From NCBI RefSeq assembly GCF_030503735.1, contig NZ_CP073096.1, positions 2,294,001-2,358,000 of the forward strand: a stretch of DNA of 64,000 nucleotides. The letters are read 5' to 3'. The position numbers and the translations under genes are program-made. This DNA is from Corynebacterium tuberculostearicum. GTDB taxonomy: Bacteria > Actinomycetota > Actinomycetes > Mycobacteriales > Mycobacteriaceae. Numbering within the stretch: the stretch's first letter is position 1; every line of letters begins with the position of its first letter. Of the stretch, positions 46,898-55,616 are shown piece by piece. The notes beneath the pieces are model-generated. The model saw nothing but the letters and a program-made list of their open reading frames with translations, was not told the origin of the DNA and ran no database searches.

Positions 46898-47608
46898 GTG
46901 GCACAGATGCATGCAGATAGCGCGCCGGGGCCGGGCCTTGTCCAGCGCACGTACTGGATGGCGGACCGCGGGCCCAGGCCGCTAAGCCGTGGCTGGGGAC
47001 ATGCGATTGCAGCTTTGTTGTCGGTGATTTCCTCCACCGTGCTCATTACCTATGCATGGATGACGCTGCACTGGTGGCAGGGGCTTGGTGTGACTGTTTA
47101 CGGAGTGGGGCTGGTGGGTCTCTTTGGCGTCTCGGCGCTGTATCACCGCTACCCGTGGGCGAGTACGCGGGCCGTGCAGTGGTGGCGGCGGGCGGACCAC
47201 GCGACCATCTCGGTGTTTATTGCGGCGACGTATACGCCGCTGTGCCTCATCGTGTTATCGCCGGTACAGGCGGCATGGATGCTAGGTGTTGCGTGGGTAG
47301 GAGCGATTCTCGGCGTGATTTTGAACCTGGTGTGGATTGGCCACCCGCGCTGGTTGGACGTGGTGGTCTACCTAGCACTGGGGTGGCTAGTGCTGCCGCT
47401 TCTGCCCACGCTGTGGACGCAGGCGGGGGCCGCTGTGGTCTGGCTGCTCTTTGCCGGCGGCGTGGTCTACTCGCTCGGCGCGCTGGTCTATGGCTTTAAG
47501 TGGCCAGGGCGCAACGCACGCTACTACGGCTACCACGAGCACTTCCACACCGCGACCATCGCGGCCGCGGTGGTGCACCTCGTGGCGGTGTGGATGGTCG
47601 TCGTCTAG
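46898..47608 (+). CDS. Hemolysin III family (PAQR-like) membrane protein
   Basis: 236 residues with seven hydrophobic helices. The family's metal/catalytic set is visible: SALYHRYPW after TM2, RRADHATISVFIAATYTP with the conserved Asp, and HEHFHTATIAAA in the last helix. Bacterial members are often called hemolysin III, but the relatives are ceramidase-like hydrolases; the activity here is unknown. GTG 46898 has AGAAGGGA upstream; ATG 46907 is an alternative. Confidence 0.88.
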   Translation: MAQMHADSAPGPGLVQRTYWMADRGPRPLSRGWGHAIAALLSVISSTVLITYAWMTLHWWQGLGVTVYGVGLVGLFGVSALYHRYPWASTRAVQWWRRADHATISVFIAATYTPLCLIVLSPVQAAWMLGVAWVGAILGVILNLVWIGHPRWLDVVVYLALGWLVLPLLPTLWTQAGAAVVWLLFAGGVVYSLGALVYGFKWPGRNARYYGYHEHFHTATIAAAVVHLVAVWMVVV

Positions 47609-47697
47609 GGATAGGGCGACTATTAGCACGTCTATCTCCTCCACCCAGGAATTGCCGGACTGTCTGTAAACTCCTTTTTAAGTGTAAGGGGGTACAC

Positions 47698-47730
47698 ATG
47701 CTGACGCCGCTACGGTGGGTATTCACCTAG
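47698..47730 (+). other. Possible 10-codon ORF with strong ribosome site
   Basis: ATG-initiated MLTPLRWVFT with AAGGGGG five bases upstream, followed by a GAGTC-ATGA-GACTC hairpin at 47731-47744. It looks like a leader peptide plus terminator, but no same-strand gene follows. May be chance. Confidence 0.25.
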
Positions 47731-47750
47731 GAGTCATGAGACTCGAAAAC

Positions 47751-48737
47751 TCAACGTGCTTTTGCCCAGCCGATCACGGCTGCGCCGATAGTAGCCCACA
47801 TGACGTGGACAAGAAGCAGCACTAGAAGCGTGGCGCTGATGGTATCCATCCAGCCCATTCCCAACGTCAGTGCTGCAGGTTGGGTGGACAAAGTATGAGT
47901 GCCAAGACAGCAGGTACCTACGGGAAATGTGCTAGCCCACCACGTGGGGTTATAAGACATGGGGGTGCTTCCTAGGGCCGCTCCCCAGTGCTTGCACATG
48001 GCGTAAATGGCCAGCGGGATGCCAAGTCCGAGCATTGCTACACCGTAGACCATTGCGCGGAAGTGCCATTGTTCACCTGCAAGCAATTGTGCTCCCGCGG
48101 TAGATTGGCCTACCAGCCCGAGCGGGATCCAAGCAGTGGCAGCGAAGCTGGTAGGAATTTTCGGAATGGTACGCAGGTAAACGAAGGCGAATGTAGGCAA
48201 TCCTGTAAGCCAAGCCAATGCAAAACTGATTACGCCAATGCTGTGGACTATCGATCCCCACTCGCCGGCATGCGGTGCCAACTGAGCTGAGGAGGTAGCC
48301 GCAACCATGGGGGCGACCAGCGGTAGTCCCCAGGTGAAAGCGGGGGCTGACGGGCGATCGCAGATGAGAAACATGAGAAAACGGATGCACGTCACCACGC
48401 CGAGAACCGTTCCTATTGCCCAGCACAAGGTATGAACCGACCAGGCATCATAAATGAGGGAGTAGGCGCTACCCAAAGAAAGTATGCCCATAGATACCAT
48501 GCCCCAAGCGGGCATGTCGGCGGCGCGAAATCCCGGATTGTGGTGCTTTAGAAACCCAAATACGAGCGATACAGCAAGAATAGTTGCAGCCCCAAGCATG
48601 GCTTTCGAGGGGGCCGGGCCTAATAGGGGAGTTATGTGTACGTCGATAAGAGTAGAAGAGATTCCGAGGCCCATAACGGCCCCGGCCCAGCCTGGGCCGA
48701 GCGGGGGAAGGTCTATCTCGTTCTGAATTTTTAACAT
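47751..48737 (-). CDS. TDT-family transporter (TehA/SLAC1-like)
   Basis: 328 residues with about ten hydrophobic helices. The start LPPLGPGWAGAVMGLGISST matches the tellurite-resistance/dicarboxylate transporter pattern (P-x-W-F/A-x-x-V-M-G-x-x). Members are anion channels or exporters (sulfite, malate, tellurite); substrate unknown. It is transcribed divergently from a LysR regulator with 70 bases between starts, suggesting that regulator controls it. Base composition looks lower in GC than the core genes. Confidence 0.85.
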   Translation of the reverse strand: MLKIQNEIDLPPLGPGWAGAVMGLGISSTLIDVHITPLLGPAPSKAMLGAATILAVSLVFGFLKHHNPGFRAADMPAWGMVSMGILSLGSAYSLIYDAWSVHTLCWAIGTVLGVVTCIRFLMFLICDRPSAPAFTWGLPLVAPMVAATSSAQLAPHAGEWGSIVHSIGVISFALAWLTGLPTFAFVYLRTIPKIPTSFAATAWIPLGLVGQSTAGAQLLAGEQWHFRAMVYGVAMLGLGIPLAIYAMCKHWGAALGSTPMSYNPTWWASTFPVGTCCLGTHTLSTQPAALTLGMGWMDTISATLLVLLLVHVMWATIGAAVIGWAKAR

Positions 48738-48795
48738 GCGCTTGAGGCTATGCTTTACGGCAGAATTGCGGGAGGGCGTTCATTCTGGTCGGGGT

Positions 48796-48801
48796 TACAA
48801 T
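48796..48801 (+). promoter_or_regulatory. -10 element of the LysR gene
   Basis: TACAAT, 6 bases before ATG 48808. Confidence 0.55.
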
Positions 48802-48807
48802 GAAAAT

Positions 48808-49827
48808 ATGTACCCCTCGCGAATCGGTAGTAGTGATGACTTTTTACCAGTTCGGCGCGGATTTGTCCCCGATGCCCAGACAGTCGACGCTGTACTTGCT
48901 GTGGCACGGTATGGGGGTATGAATCAGGCCGCCATACACCTGAATGTCTCCCAACAGTCGGTGAGTAATCGCATTGCCAATTTTGAAAGGCATCTAAATC
49001 AACGCATTTTTTGGCGTGGAGCTGCGGGTAGTTTTACTACGGAAGTCGGCTCCCAGGTTGTCCGGGTACTCGAGGTGCTAGAGGAGGCCTTGAACGACTG
49101 CGCGCGTGGTCTTGAGAGAGCCATCGGTGAAGACGTCACCGAGGAAATTAAATTGGTGGTCTCGCATACAGTCGCCGAGGTAGATTACCCGCGCTGGGCT
49201 GCGGCGTTTCAACGTGCTCACCCGAAAACTTTTCTGCGTATGCGCCAGCTCAATAGCCGGGAGGCCCAGCGCCATGTAGTACAGGGATTGGCGGATTTAG
49301 CCATTGTGGAAGGTAACTGGGTATCCCATGAACTGCACCAGCGCGTAGCCGGACACGACGAACTCGTTGTTGTCGTCCCTGCAGGGCATTATTGGGCTCG
49401 CGCGGATAGCCTAAGTGGATCTGGGGCTCCTACAGTATCCGAACCATTGAAGGGGGTGGCTGCGGTATCTAAAGAGGAGCTGCAGACTACTCCTTTGGTT
49501 CTGCGTGAGCAGGGAAGCGGCACGCGGGAGGTAGTAGAGGACATTCTGGGGTCACTCGCTCCTCCTGCAGGAGAATTTGGATCTCTGGGGGCGCAACGCG
49601 CTGCTATAGGCGCTTTAGGCGCTCCAGGGGTTATAGCAAGGCGAGCAGTGGAGTCGCAGTTGTCTACGGGCGAGTATGTAGAGGTCCCGGTAGCTGGGAT
49701 CAAGTTTGACCGGCCCCTACGTGTGGTGTGGAGCTCGCAGAACCGACTCCCAGAGCCGGCTCACCGGTTTCTTCGCTTCCTGGCGGACTATGCGCACGGG
49801 GACGAGGTCGAAACTAAGCGTGGCTGA
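48808..49827 (+). CDS. LysR-family transcriptional regulator
   Basis: 339 residues. Winged HTH near the N-terminus (TVDAVLAVARYGGMNQAAIH, SQQSVSNRIANFERHLNQ, IFWRGAAGSFTTEVG), then a type-2 periplasmic-binding effector domain with the LREQGSGTREVVED motif also found in CysB/CbbR-like proteins. About 22 residues precede the HTH. Divergent from the TDT transporter gene, its probable target. Start taken from the leaderless -10 rather than the longer ORF. Confidence 0.87.
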   Translation: MYPSRIGSSDDFLPVRRGFVPDAQTVDAVLAVARYGGMNQAAIHLNVSQQSVSNRIANFERHLNQRIFWRGAAGSFTTEVGSQVVRVLEVLEEALNDCARGLERAIGEDVTEEIKLVVSHTVAEVDYPRWAAAFQRAHPKTFLRMRQLNSREAQRHVVQGLADLAIVEGNWVSHELHQRVAGHDELVVVVPAGHYWARADSLSGSGAPTVSEPLKGVAAVSKEELQTTPLVLREQGSGTREVVEDILGSLAPPAGEFGSLGAQRAAIGALGAPGVIARRAVESQLSTGEYVEVPVAGIKFDRPLRVVWSSQNRLPEPAHRFLRFLADYAHGDEVETKRG

Positions 49828-49883
49828 TGAAAACTCGTTCATTAATGTTGTGTCTCCACCAGCCGGTACTCCAAGGCGAGTGT

Positions 49884-51047
49884 TTATTCAGCGTGAGCGA
49901 AGAGATCTTCAGCATCGGTGCCGGTCGTAATCGCGGCGGCGAGCAGCATGCGGGCTTGGGGAGCGCGTAAGGTGCCAGAGGAGATAACGCCGGCGTCGGC
50001 AAGCGTGGCACCGCCACCGGCACCGCCGTAGATGCCCTCCACTGGGCCGTGATCCACGCGGGTGGTGAGCACGACTGGAACCTTCTTGGCCGCAGCCTTG
50101 GCGGCTTGGGCTAACTCGTCGCCGATATTGCCGGCGCCCATTCCCTCAATCACGATGCCTTCGGCGCCGCTGTCCAAGGAGCGCTGGATAAGATCGGCCG
50201 GCGCGCCGGGGTAGGCGGCGATGATATCGACGCGGGTATTGCCCAGCGGTTGATGCTTTAAGGCCTTCGGGCGCTTAGGCTGCTTCTTGCCATTGTTATT
50301 GGCAAAGCCATCGGCCTTGGCCGTATCGGACTTAAAGGCGCCGCGGGCAGGGATAACGTGATCCGCGAAGGCGATGAAGGTACCGCGGCCCTTGTTGGAA
50401 GGGTCAGTTACGGTCTTGACCGCGAGCGCCAAGTTGTCCGGACCATCTGGATCCGGGTCATCAAAGGAGCGCATTGCACCGGTTAAAGCCACCGGCTTCT
50501 CACTGTCCTGGAAGGTATCGACGGCTATGGCGGTCTCTTCCATGGAATCGGTGCCGTGGGTGACCACTACGCCATCGACATCATCGCGGCGCAGTTCCTT
50601 ATTTACGGCCTCGATGATGGTATCAGTATCGTCCAAGGTCATCGCGGAAGAATCCAGCTTGGCAATGTCGTTGACCTCTAAGGTGAGCTTGTCCTGGTCA
50701 AAGGTGCCGGAAAGGGGATCCACTAGTTTGGATCCGGTAACGGTGGGAACCACCGCGCCGTCTTTGTCATGAGTGCTGGCGATAGTGCCGCCGGTAGAAA
50801 GGACTACCACGTGGCCCTCGGCGGTGGCGCGTGGGCTCTCGCTTTCCGTTGTGGCGGTTTCGGGGGTTTCCTCTGAGGCTGCTGGCGCGGAACTGGTGGC
50901 GCTGTGCGGCGCGGAAGATTCGGGCGCCGCGGTCGAAGTCTCCTCTTCTGGGCGGCTATCCGGATTTTGGCAGGACGCCAAGAGGAATGCGGAAGTTACT
51001 AAGGCAAGGCCGGCGCGGGCCGAGCGACGCATTGTTGAGGTGTGCAT
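49884..51047 (-). CDS. Lipoprotein L-asparaginase
   Basis: Hydrolyses asparagine to aspartate and ammonia outside the cytoplasm. Lipobox LLASC, a Ser/Glu/Thr-rich linker, then the asparaginase fold: first catalytic Thr in LSTGGTIAST, second Thr-Asp in GVVVTHGTDSMEET, VALTGAMRS and the C-terminal GIVIEGMGAGN region. 387 residues. ATG 51047 has GAGG just upstream. Extracellular location suggests a type II, high-affinity role; that is inferred from the lipobox. Confidence 0.93.
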   Translation of the reverse strand: MHTSTMRRSARAGLALVTSAFLLASCQNPDSRPEEETSTAAPESSAPHSATSSAPAASEETPETATTESESPRATAEGHVVVLSTGGTIASTHDKDGAVVPTVTGSKLVDPLSGTFDQDKLTLEVNDIAKLDSSAMTLDDTDTIIEAVNKELRRDDVDGVVVTHGTDSMEETAIAVDTFQDSEKPVALTGAMRSFDDPDPDGPDNLALAVKTVTDPSNKGRGTFIAFADHVIPARGAFKSDTAKADGFANNNGKKQPKRPKALKHQPLGNTRVDIIAAYPGAPADLIQRSLDSGAEGIVIEGMGAGNIGDELAQAAKAAAKKVPVVLTTRVDHGPVEGIYGGAGGGATLADAGVISSGTLRAPQARMLLAAAITTGTDAEDLFAHAE

Positions 51048-51181
51048 ATTCCCTCGTTTCTGTGTGGGGGGCGAAAGCGGGCGGCGGGAATCGTCGGCCG
51101 CATATACGTCCATCTAAAGCAGAAGTGCGGGGCGCCCGCTGCCACTATGGACTTGTTAACACCGAAACGAGGGCAGAGCGG

Positions 51182-52192
51182 CTAATCGACGTGCTGATTC
51201 GACGGTGCCACCACTAGCGGCTTTGGCGAGTACTTGGCACGCAGCTCGCGCAGCACGGTCGCGTGCTCGGCCAGGCGCTTGTCTTCCTCGGTATGCGGAT
51301 TGAAGGGGCGGGCCACCTGCGGCTGGCCATCATGATCTAGGGCGATATAGGCCACGGTGGCATGAATGGCGGTTTGCAAGTGTTCCCGGCCGCCGCGGGG
51401 GTTGCCGGAACGGACGTGGATGGACATCTGCATGGAGCGGGTATCGGTGCGCATCATGCGGGCGTCGACCTCAATGAGGTCACCGATGGAAATCGGGCGG
51501 TAGAAGCGGATGCCGCCGGCGTAGACCGCAACGGTGCGCTCCGCGGACCACTCCATGGTGCAAGCTGCGCCGGCCTCATCGATCCACTGCATGGCCGTGC
51601 CGCCGTGGACCTTGCCGCCCCAGTTGACGTCGGTGGGCTTGGCCAGGAAACGGTTGACCATGCGCGGGGCATCGGAAGGCCCGTCATAGGTTTGTTTTTC
51701 CATCTCTTCCTCGATGGCCTTGCGCAGCTCGATGCGGGACTTGGCGGCCTCTTCCACGCGGCGTTGCTCATCGGTCTCCGGCACAAAGGAAGGCACAGGG
51801 GTGGATTTGCCGGTAGCTGGGTCCTTGGCCACGAAAATAACCAGGCAATCGCAGGCGCGAGTGAAAATGCCCTCGCGCGGGTCGGCCGAAAGTACCTCGT
51901 TGACGATGTGCATAGAGGAGCGGCCGGTCATGGCGATACGCGAGCGCACCTCCACGATGTGCCCGGAAGGGATCGGCCGGGTGAAGTGGATATGGCCCAC
52001 GTATGCGGTCACGCAGTACTGGCCGGACCACTGCACGGCGCAGGCATAGGCGGCCTTATCAATCCATTCCAGGACGCGGCCGCCGCTGATGCCGGGGGCG
52101 CCGGCCATGGTGACGTCGGTTGGCGATGCCATAAAGCGTAGCGTCAGTGCGGGGGATTTCTGGATTTCCGCAACGGAAGGCGTAGGTGACAT
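51182..52192 (-). CDS. Double-hotdog acyl-CoA thioesterase
   Basis: 336 residues with two hotdog domains in tandem (about 12-155 and 185-320). Each has a G-x-x-x-x-W-I-D-x-A helix: [14 protein letters not shown] and [14 protein letters not shown]. This is the layout of cytosolic acyl-CoA hydrolases (BACH/ACOT7 type). ATG 52192; TATCTT lies 7 bases upstream on its strand, indicating a leaderless mRNA. It is divergent from the sterol-carrier-like gene. Confidence 0.9.
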   Translation of the reverse strand: MSPTPSVAEIQKSPALTLRFMASPTDVTMAGAPGISGGRVLEWIDKAAYACAVQWSGQYCVTAYVGHIHFTRPIPSGHIVEVRSRIAMTGRSSMHIVNEVLSADPREGIFTRACDCLVIFVAKDPATGKSTPVPSFVPETDEQRRVEEAAKSRIELRKAIEEEMEKQTYDGPSDAPRMVNRFLAKPTDVNWGGKVHGGTAMQWIDEAGAACTMEWSAERTVAVYAGGIRFYRPISIGDLIEVDARMMRTDTRSMQMSIHVRSGNPRGGREHLQTAIHATVAYIALDHDGQPQVARPFNPHTEEDKRLAEHATVLRELRAKYSPKPLVVAPSNQHVD

Positions 52193-52199
52193 AAACAAC

Positions 52200-52205
52200 A
52201 AGATA
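52200..52205 (-). promoter_or_regulatory. -10 element of the thioesterase gene
   Basis: TATCTT on the minus strand, 7 bases before ATG 52192. Confidence 0.45.
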
Positions 52206-52213
52206 ACAGTAGT

Positions 52214-52219
52214 TATGAT
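52214..52219 (+). promoter_or_regulatory. -10 element of the sterol-carrier-like gene
   Basis: TATGAT, 6 bases before ATG 52226. Confidence 0.55.
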
Positions 52220-52225
52220 GTAGCT

Positions 52226-52630
52226 ATGAAAAAGCCCGTCGATCCCGCCGCCACCCGCGTGGCCGTCATGGCCATCAAAGACTGGATTGCCGCCCCGGCG
52301 GAGCACGATAAGCCAGGTAGAGCCCTGCTTGCTGACGCCGTCCGGCGCACCGCCCGTACCCTCGAAGCCGACGCGCCGGGCCACTCCGTGGAGTTGCGGG
52401 TACCCCCATTTGTTGCAGTGCAGTGCATTGAGGGACCCCGCCATACCCGCGGCACCCCACCCAATGTGGTGGAGACTGATCCGGAAACCTGGCTGCGCCT
52501 TGCCACCGGATTGGCGGACTGGGAGGAGTCCTTAAGCACTGGTCGCGTCGATGCGTCCGGCTCCCGCGCGGGCGAAATCGCGCAGTGGCTGCCGCTTATT
52601 CCGTTAGTTTCCGGCGGCGTGACAGGCTAG
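52226..52630 (+). CDS. Sterol carrier family protein (MDMPI-like C-terminal domain), small
   Basis: 134 residues, no signal peptide. The pattern resembles the small sterol-carrier-like proteins found upstream of purF in actinobacteria: [40 protein letters not shown] and the [14 protein letters not shown] ending. No biochemical role is established. Its TAG stop forms the first half of the purF -10 hexamer. Confidence 0.8.
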   Translation: MKKPVDPAATRVAVMAIKDWIAAPAEHDKPGRALLADAVRRTARTLEADAPGHSVELRVPPFVAVQCIEGPRHTRGTPPNVVETDPETWLRLATGLADWEESLSTGRVDASGSRAGEIAQWLPLIPLVSGGVTG

Positions 52631-52633
52631 ACT
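52628..52633 (+). promoter_or_regulatory. -10 element of purF
   Basis: TAGACT, 7 bases before GTG 52641. The TAG is also the stop codon of the upstream gene. Confidence 0.6.
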
Positions 52634-52640
52634 AAACGCC

Positions 52641-54137
52641 GTGGTAGAAGTACATACTCCTAGTATCACCAATCTTGACGATCAGAATGAGCAGGAGCCC
52701 CGCGAAGAGTGCGGCGTCTATGGCGTGTGGGCTCCCGGGGAGGAAGTCTCCAAGCTGACCTACTTCGGGCTCTTCGCTCTCCAGCACCGCGGCCAGGAAG
52801 CCGCCGGCATTGCGGTGGGCGATGATGACCGCATCGTCGTTTTCAAGGACATGGGCTTGGTGGCCAATATCTTTGATGAATCCATCCTGTCTGCCCTGCA
52901 AGGCAATGTGGCGGTGGGCCACACGCGCTATTCCACCGCCGGCGGCAAGGAATGGTCCAATGTCCAACCGATGTTTTCTACCTCCTCTACCGGGGTAGAT
53001 ATTGCCCTTGGCCACAACGGCAACCTCGTCAACTATTTGGAGCTGCGTGAAGAGGCCGTGCAGCGCGGCTTGATTAAGCCCAATGAGGAATCGGTGTCCG
53101 ATTCCATGTGCTTGTCTATGCTGCTTGCTGACGGCGTCGATGAAGAAACCTCCGTCTTCGACTCCGCCCGTGACCTGCTCCCGCGTGTTAAGGGAGCGTT
53201 TTGCCTGACCTTTACCGATGGCCACACCATGTACGCCGCCCGCGACCCGCACGGCGTTCGCCCGCTGGTCCTCGGCCGCCTGGCCAAGGGCTGGGTGGTC
53301 GCCTCGGAAACCTGTGCGCTGGATATCTGCGGCGCACAATTCATTCGTGAGATCGAGCCTGGCGAGCTCGTCGCCATCGATGAGGCCGGCATCCGTTCGG
53401 TGGACTTCGCGCCGGCTAGGCGTCATGGCTGTGTCTTCGAATACGTCTACTTAGCCCGCCCGGATAGCAATATCAAGGGCCGCTCTGTTAATGCCTCCCG
53501 CGTGGACATTGGCCGCCGCCTGGCCCGCGAATACCCGGCCGAGGGCGCGGACCTCGTCATCCCGGTTCCCGAATCCGGCAACCCCGCTGCCGTGGGCTAT
53601 GCCCGCGAGTCCGGCATCACCTTCGCTCACGGATTGGTTAAAAACGCCTATGTGGGCCGCACCTTCATCCAACCCACCCAGACCCTGCGCCAGCTGGGCA
53701 TCCGCTTGAAGCTCAACCCGTTGCGCGAGGTCATTAATGGCAAGAAGCTGGTCGTGGTGGATGATTCCATCGTGCGCGGCAATACCCAGCGCGCGCTCAT
53801 CCGCATGCTGCGCGAGGCTGGCGCGGCCGAGGTGCACGTACGCATCGCCTCCCCGCCGGTGAAGTGGCCGTGCTTCTATGGCATCGACTTCGCCTCCCCG
53901 GGAGAGCTCATCGCTAACGCCAGCCCCTCCGATGCTCCAGAAACCGTCTGCGCCACTATCTGTGACACCATCGGCGCCGATTCCCTGGGGTTTGTCTCGA
54001 TCGAGGAGATGGTGGCCGCCACTGAGCAGCCCAACTCCGAGCTGTGCACCGCCTGCTTCTCAGGCGAGTACCCACTCGGCCTGCCCGCCGGAAACCCCAA
54101 TGCAGACGCCGTGCGCACCTTGCTCGGCACCGAATAA
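52641..54137 (+). CDS. purF: Amidophosphoribosyltransferase
   Basis: First committed purine step: PRPP and glutamine to phosphoribosylamine. A 23-residue propeptide precedes catalytic Cys24 in REECGVYGVW; the Ntn-glutaminase domain has QHRGQEAAGIA and HTRYSTAGG. The PRTase loop VVVDDSIVRGNTQ is intact. Cysteines in ELCTACFSGEYPLG suggest the 4Fe-4S type found in Bacillus. 498 residues; GTG start from the leaderless promoter. purM follows after 18 bases. Confidence 0.97.
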   Translation: MVEVHTPSITNLDDQNEQEPREECGVYGVWAPGEEVSKLTYFGLFALQHRGQEAAGIAVGDDDRIVVFKDMGLVANIFDESILSALQGNVAVGHTRYSTAGGKEWSNVQPMFSTSSTGVDIALGHNGNLVNYLELREEAVQRGLIKPNEESVSDSMCLSMLLADGVDEETSVFDSARDLLPRVKGAFCLTFTDGHTMYAARDPHGVRPLVLGRLAKGWVVASETCALDICGAQFIREIEPGELVAIDEAGIRSVDFAPARRHGCVFEYVYLARPDSNIKGRSVNASRVDIGRRLAREYPAEGADLVIPVPESGNPAAVGYARESGITFAHGLVKNAYVGRTFIQPTQTLRQLGIRLKLNPLREVINGKKLVVVDDSIVRGNTQRALIRMLREAGAAEVHVRIASPPVKWPCFYGIDFASPGELIANASPSDAPETVCATICDTIGADSLGFVSIEEMVAATEQPNSELCTACFSGEYPLGLPAGNPNADAVRTLLGTE

Positions 54138-54155
54138 CAAAGGATTTTTGAAACC

Positions 54156-55208
54156 ATGAGTGACAATACCTACGCAGCAGCCGGCGTCAGCATCGAAGAG
54201 GGCGACCGCGCCGTCGAGCTTTTCGCCCCACACGCTAAGCGCGCTACTCGCCCAGAGGTCTTAGGTGGCCTCGGCGGTTTTGCCGGGCTATTCAAGCTCG
54301 GCGAATACAAGGAACCGATCCTGGCCGCCGGTTCCGACGGCGTCGGCACCAAGCTTGCCGTAGCCCAGGCCATGGACAAGCACGACACCATTGGCATCGA
54401 CTTGGTAGCTATGTGCGTTGATGACCTCGTTGTCTGCGGCGCGGAACCGCTTTTCCTGCAGGACTACATTGCTGTGGGCAAGGTTGTGCCGGAAAAAGTG
54501 GCCGAGGTGGTCAAGGGCATCGCCGAAGGCTGCGTGCAGGCCGGCGCCGCACTGCTGGGCGGCGAGACCGCAGAGCATCCTGGCATGATGGGAGAAAACG
54601 AATACGACGTCTCAGCCACTGCAGTCGGCGTGGTCGAGGCCGATGGGGTGCTGGGCCCAGACAAGGTTCACGATGGTGACGTGCTTATCGCCATGGGCTC
54701 GTCCGGCCTGCACTCCAATGGCTACTCCTTGGCCCGCCACGTACTCCTCGAGCAGGCCGGCATGCCTCTCGACGGCCACGTGGAAGAGCTCGGCCGCACC
54801 CTTGGTGAGGAACTGCTCGAGCCTACCCGCATTTACGCCAAGGACTGCTTGGCGCTGGCTAGCGAGTGTTCTGTCTCCACCTTCTGCCACGTCACCGGCG
54901 GAGGCTTGGCCGGCAACCTTGAGCGCGTCATCCCAGAGGGCTTGGCGGCCGATATCAACCGCGCGACGTGGACTCCTGGCCAGATCTTCAAACTCATTTC
55001 CTCTGTGGGCAAGGTGGAGCTGGCCGAGATGGAAAAGACCTTTAACATGGGTGTTGGCATGATTGCCGTGGTAAACCCAGAAGACCGTGACCGCGCCTTG
55101 GCCATGCTTACCGCCCGTCACGTCGATGCGTGGGAGCTGGGCACCGTCCGCTCTGCCTCCGGTGAGGAGCCGCGCGTGGTCATGCACGGCGAGCACTCAA
55201 ACTTCTAG
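54156..55208 (+). CDS. purM: Phosphoribosylformylglycinamidine cyclo-ligase
   Basis: AIR synthetase, the fifth purine step. LGGFAGLFKL, GSDGVGTKLAVAQ, the LLGGETAEHPGM motif and GSSGLHSNGYSL are diagnostic. 350 residues. Ribosome site AAGGA upstream; co-transcribed with purF. Confidence 0.97.
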   Translation: MSDNTYAAAGVSIEEGDRAVELFAPHAKRATRPEVLGGLGGFAGLFKLGEYKEPILAAGSDGVGTKLAVAQAMDKHDTIGIDLVAMCVDDLVVCGAEPLFLQDYIAVGKVVPEKVAEVVKGIAEGCVQAGAALLGGETAEHPGMMGENEYDVSATAVGVVEADGVLGPDKVHDGDVLIAMGSSGLHSNGYSLARHVLLEQAGMPLDGHVEELGRTLGEELLEPTRIYAKDCLALASECSVSTFCHVTGGGLAGNLERVIPEGLAADINRATWTPGQIFKLISSVGKVELAEMEKTFNMGVGMIAVVNPEDRDRALAMLTARHVDAWELGTVRSASGEEPRVVMHGEHSNF

Positions 55209-55226
55209 CTGGGGCGGGCACGAGGA

Positions 55227-55252
55227 AGGGCCCTAGGAATTCCTAGGGCCCT
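55227..55252. terminator. Perfect 26-base palindrome between purM and DUF3073 gene
   Basis: Two 13-base halves centred on GAATTC, left half AGGGCCCTAGGAA, are exactly self-complementary with no unpaired loop. Sits between convergent genes, so a bidirectional terminator is likely; no T-run on either side. Confidence 0.7.
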
Positions 55253-55277
55253 GGGCTATCCGGCGGCGAGCGGAAGA

Positions 55278-55475
55278 TTAGCGTTCGTCGCGGTTTTCAT
55301 CATCCCATTCGTCAACGTAGTCGGCGTATGGGTCATCCTCTTCGTAATCGTGGGAGTCACCCTCTTGCTGTGCGGCGAGTTCCCGTTGTAGGGACTCGAT
55401 ATCCATTTCGGGTGAGTTGTACTTGAGCCGGCGTGCAACTTTGGTCTGCTTTGCCTTGGCGCGTCCGCGTCCCAT
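55278..55475 (-). CDS. DUF3073 family small protein
   Basis: 65 residues: a basic N-terminus MGRGRAKAKQTKVARRLKYN followed by an acidic C-terminus (YEEDDPYADYVDEWDDENRD). This basic-acidic layout is the actinobacterial DUF3073 family, function unknown. ATG 55475 is 8 bases after AAGGGGG; ATG 55481 would be only 2 bases away. Confidence 0.9.
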   Translation of the reverse strand: MGRGRAKAKQTKVARRLKYNSPEMDIESLQRELAAQQEGDSHDYEEDDPYADYVDEWDDENRDER

Positions 55476-55616
55476 GTGCATGACCCCCTTGGGTTAGTAG
55501 GGCGCGCCAGGGATTCTTGGGCGCCCCATCGACTTGTCTATTTAGTATCTTCCTGTAAGACACAATAGCCTGTGTGACGAAAAAATTCCGCACCGCCCCC
55601 CTCTCTAGTGAGAGAT

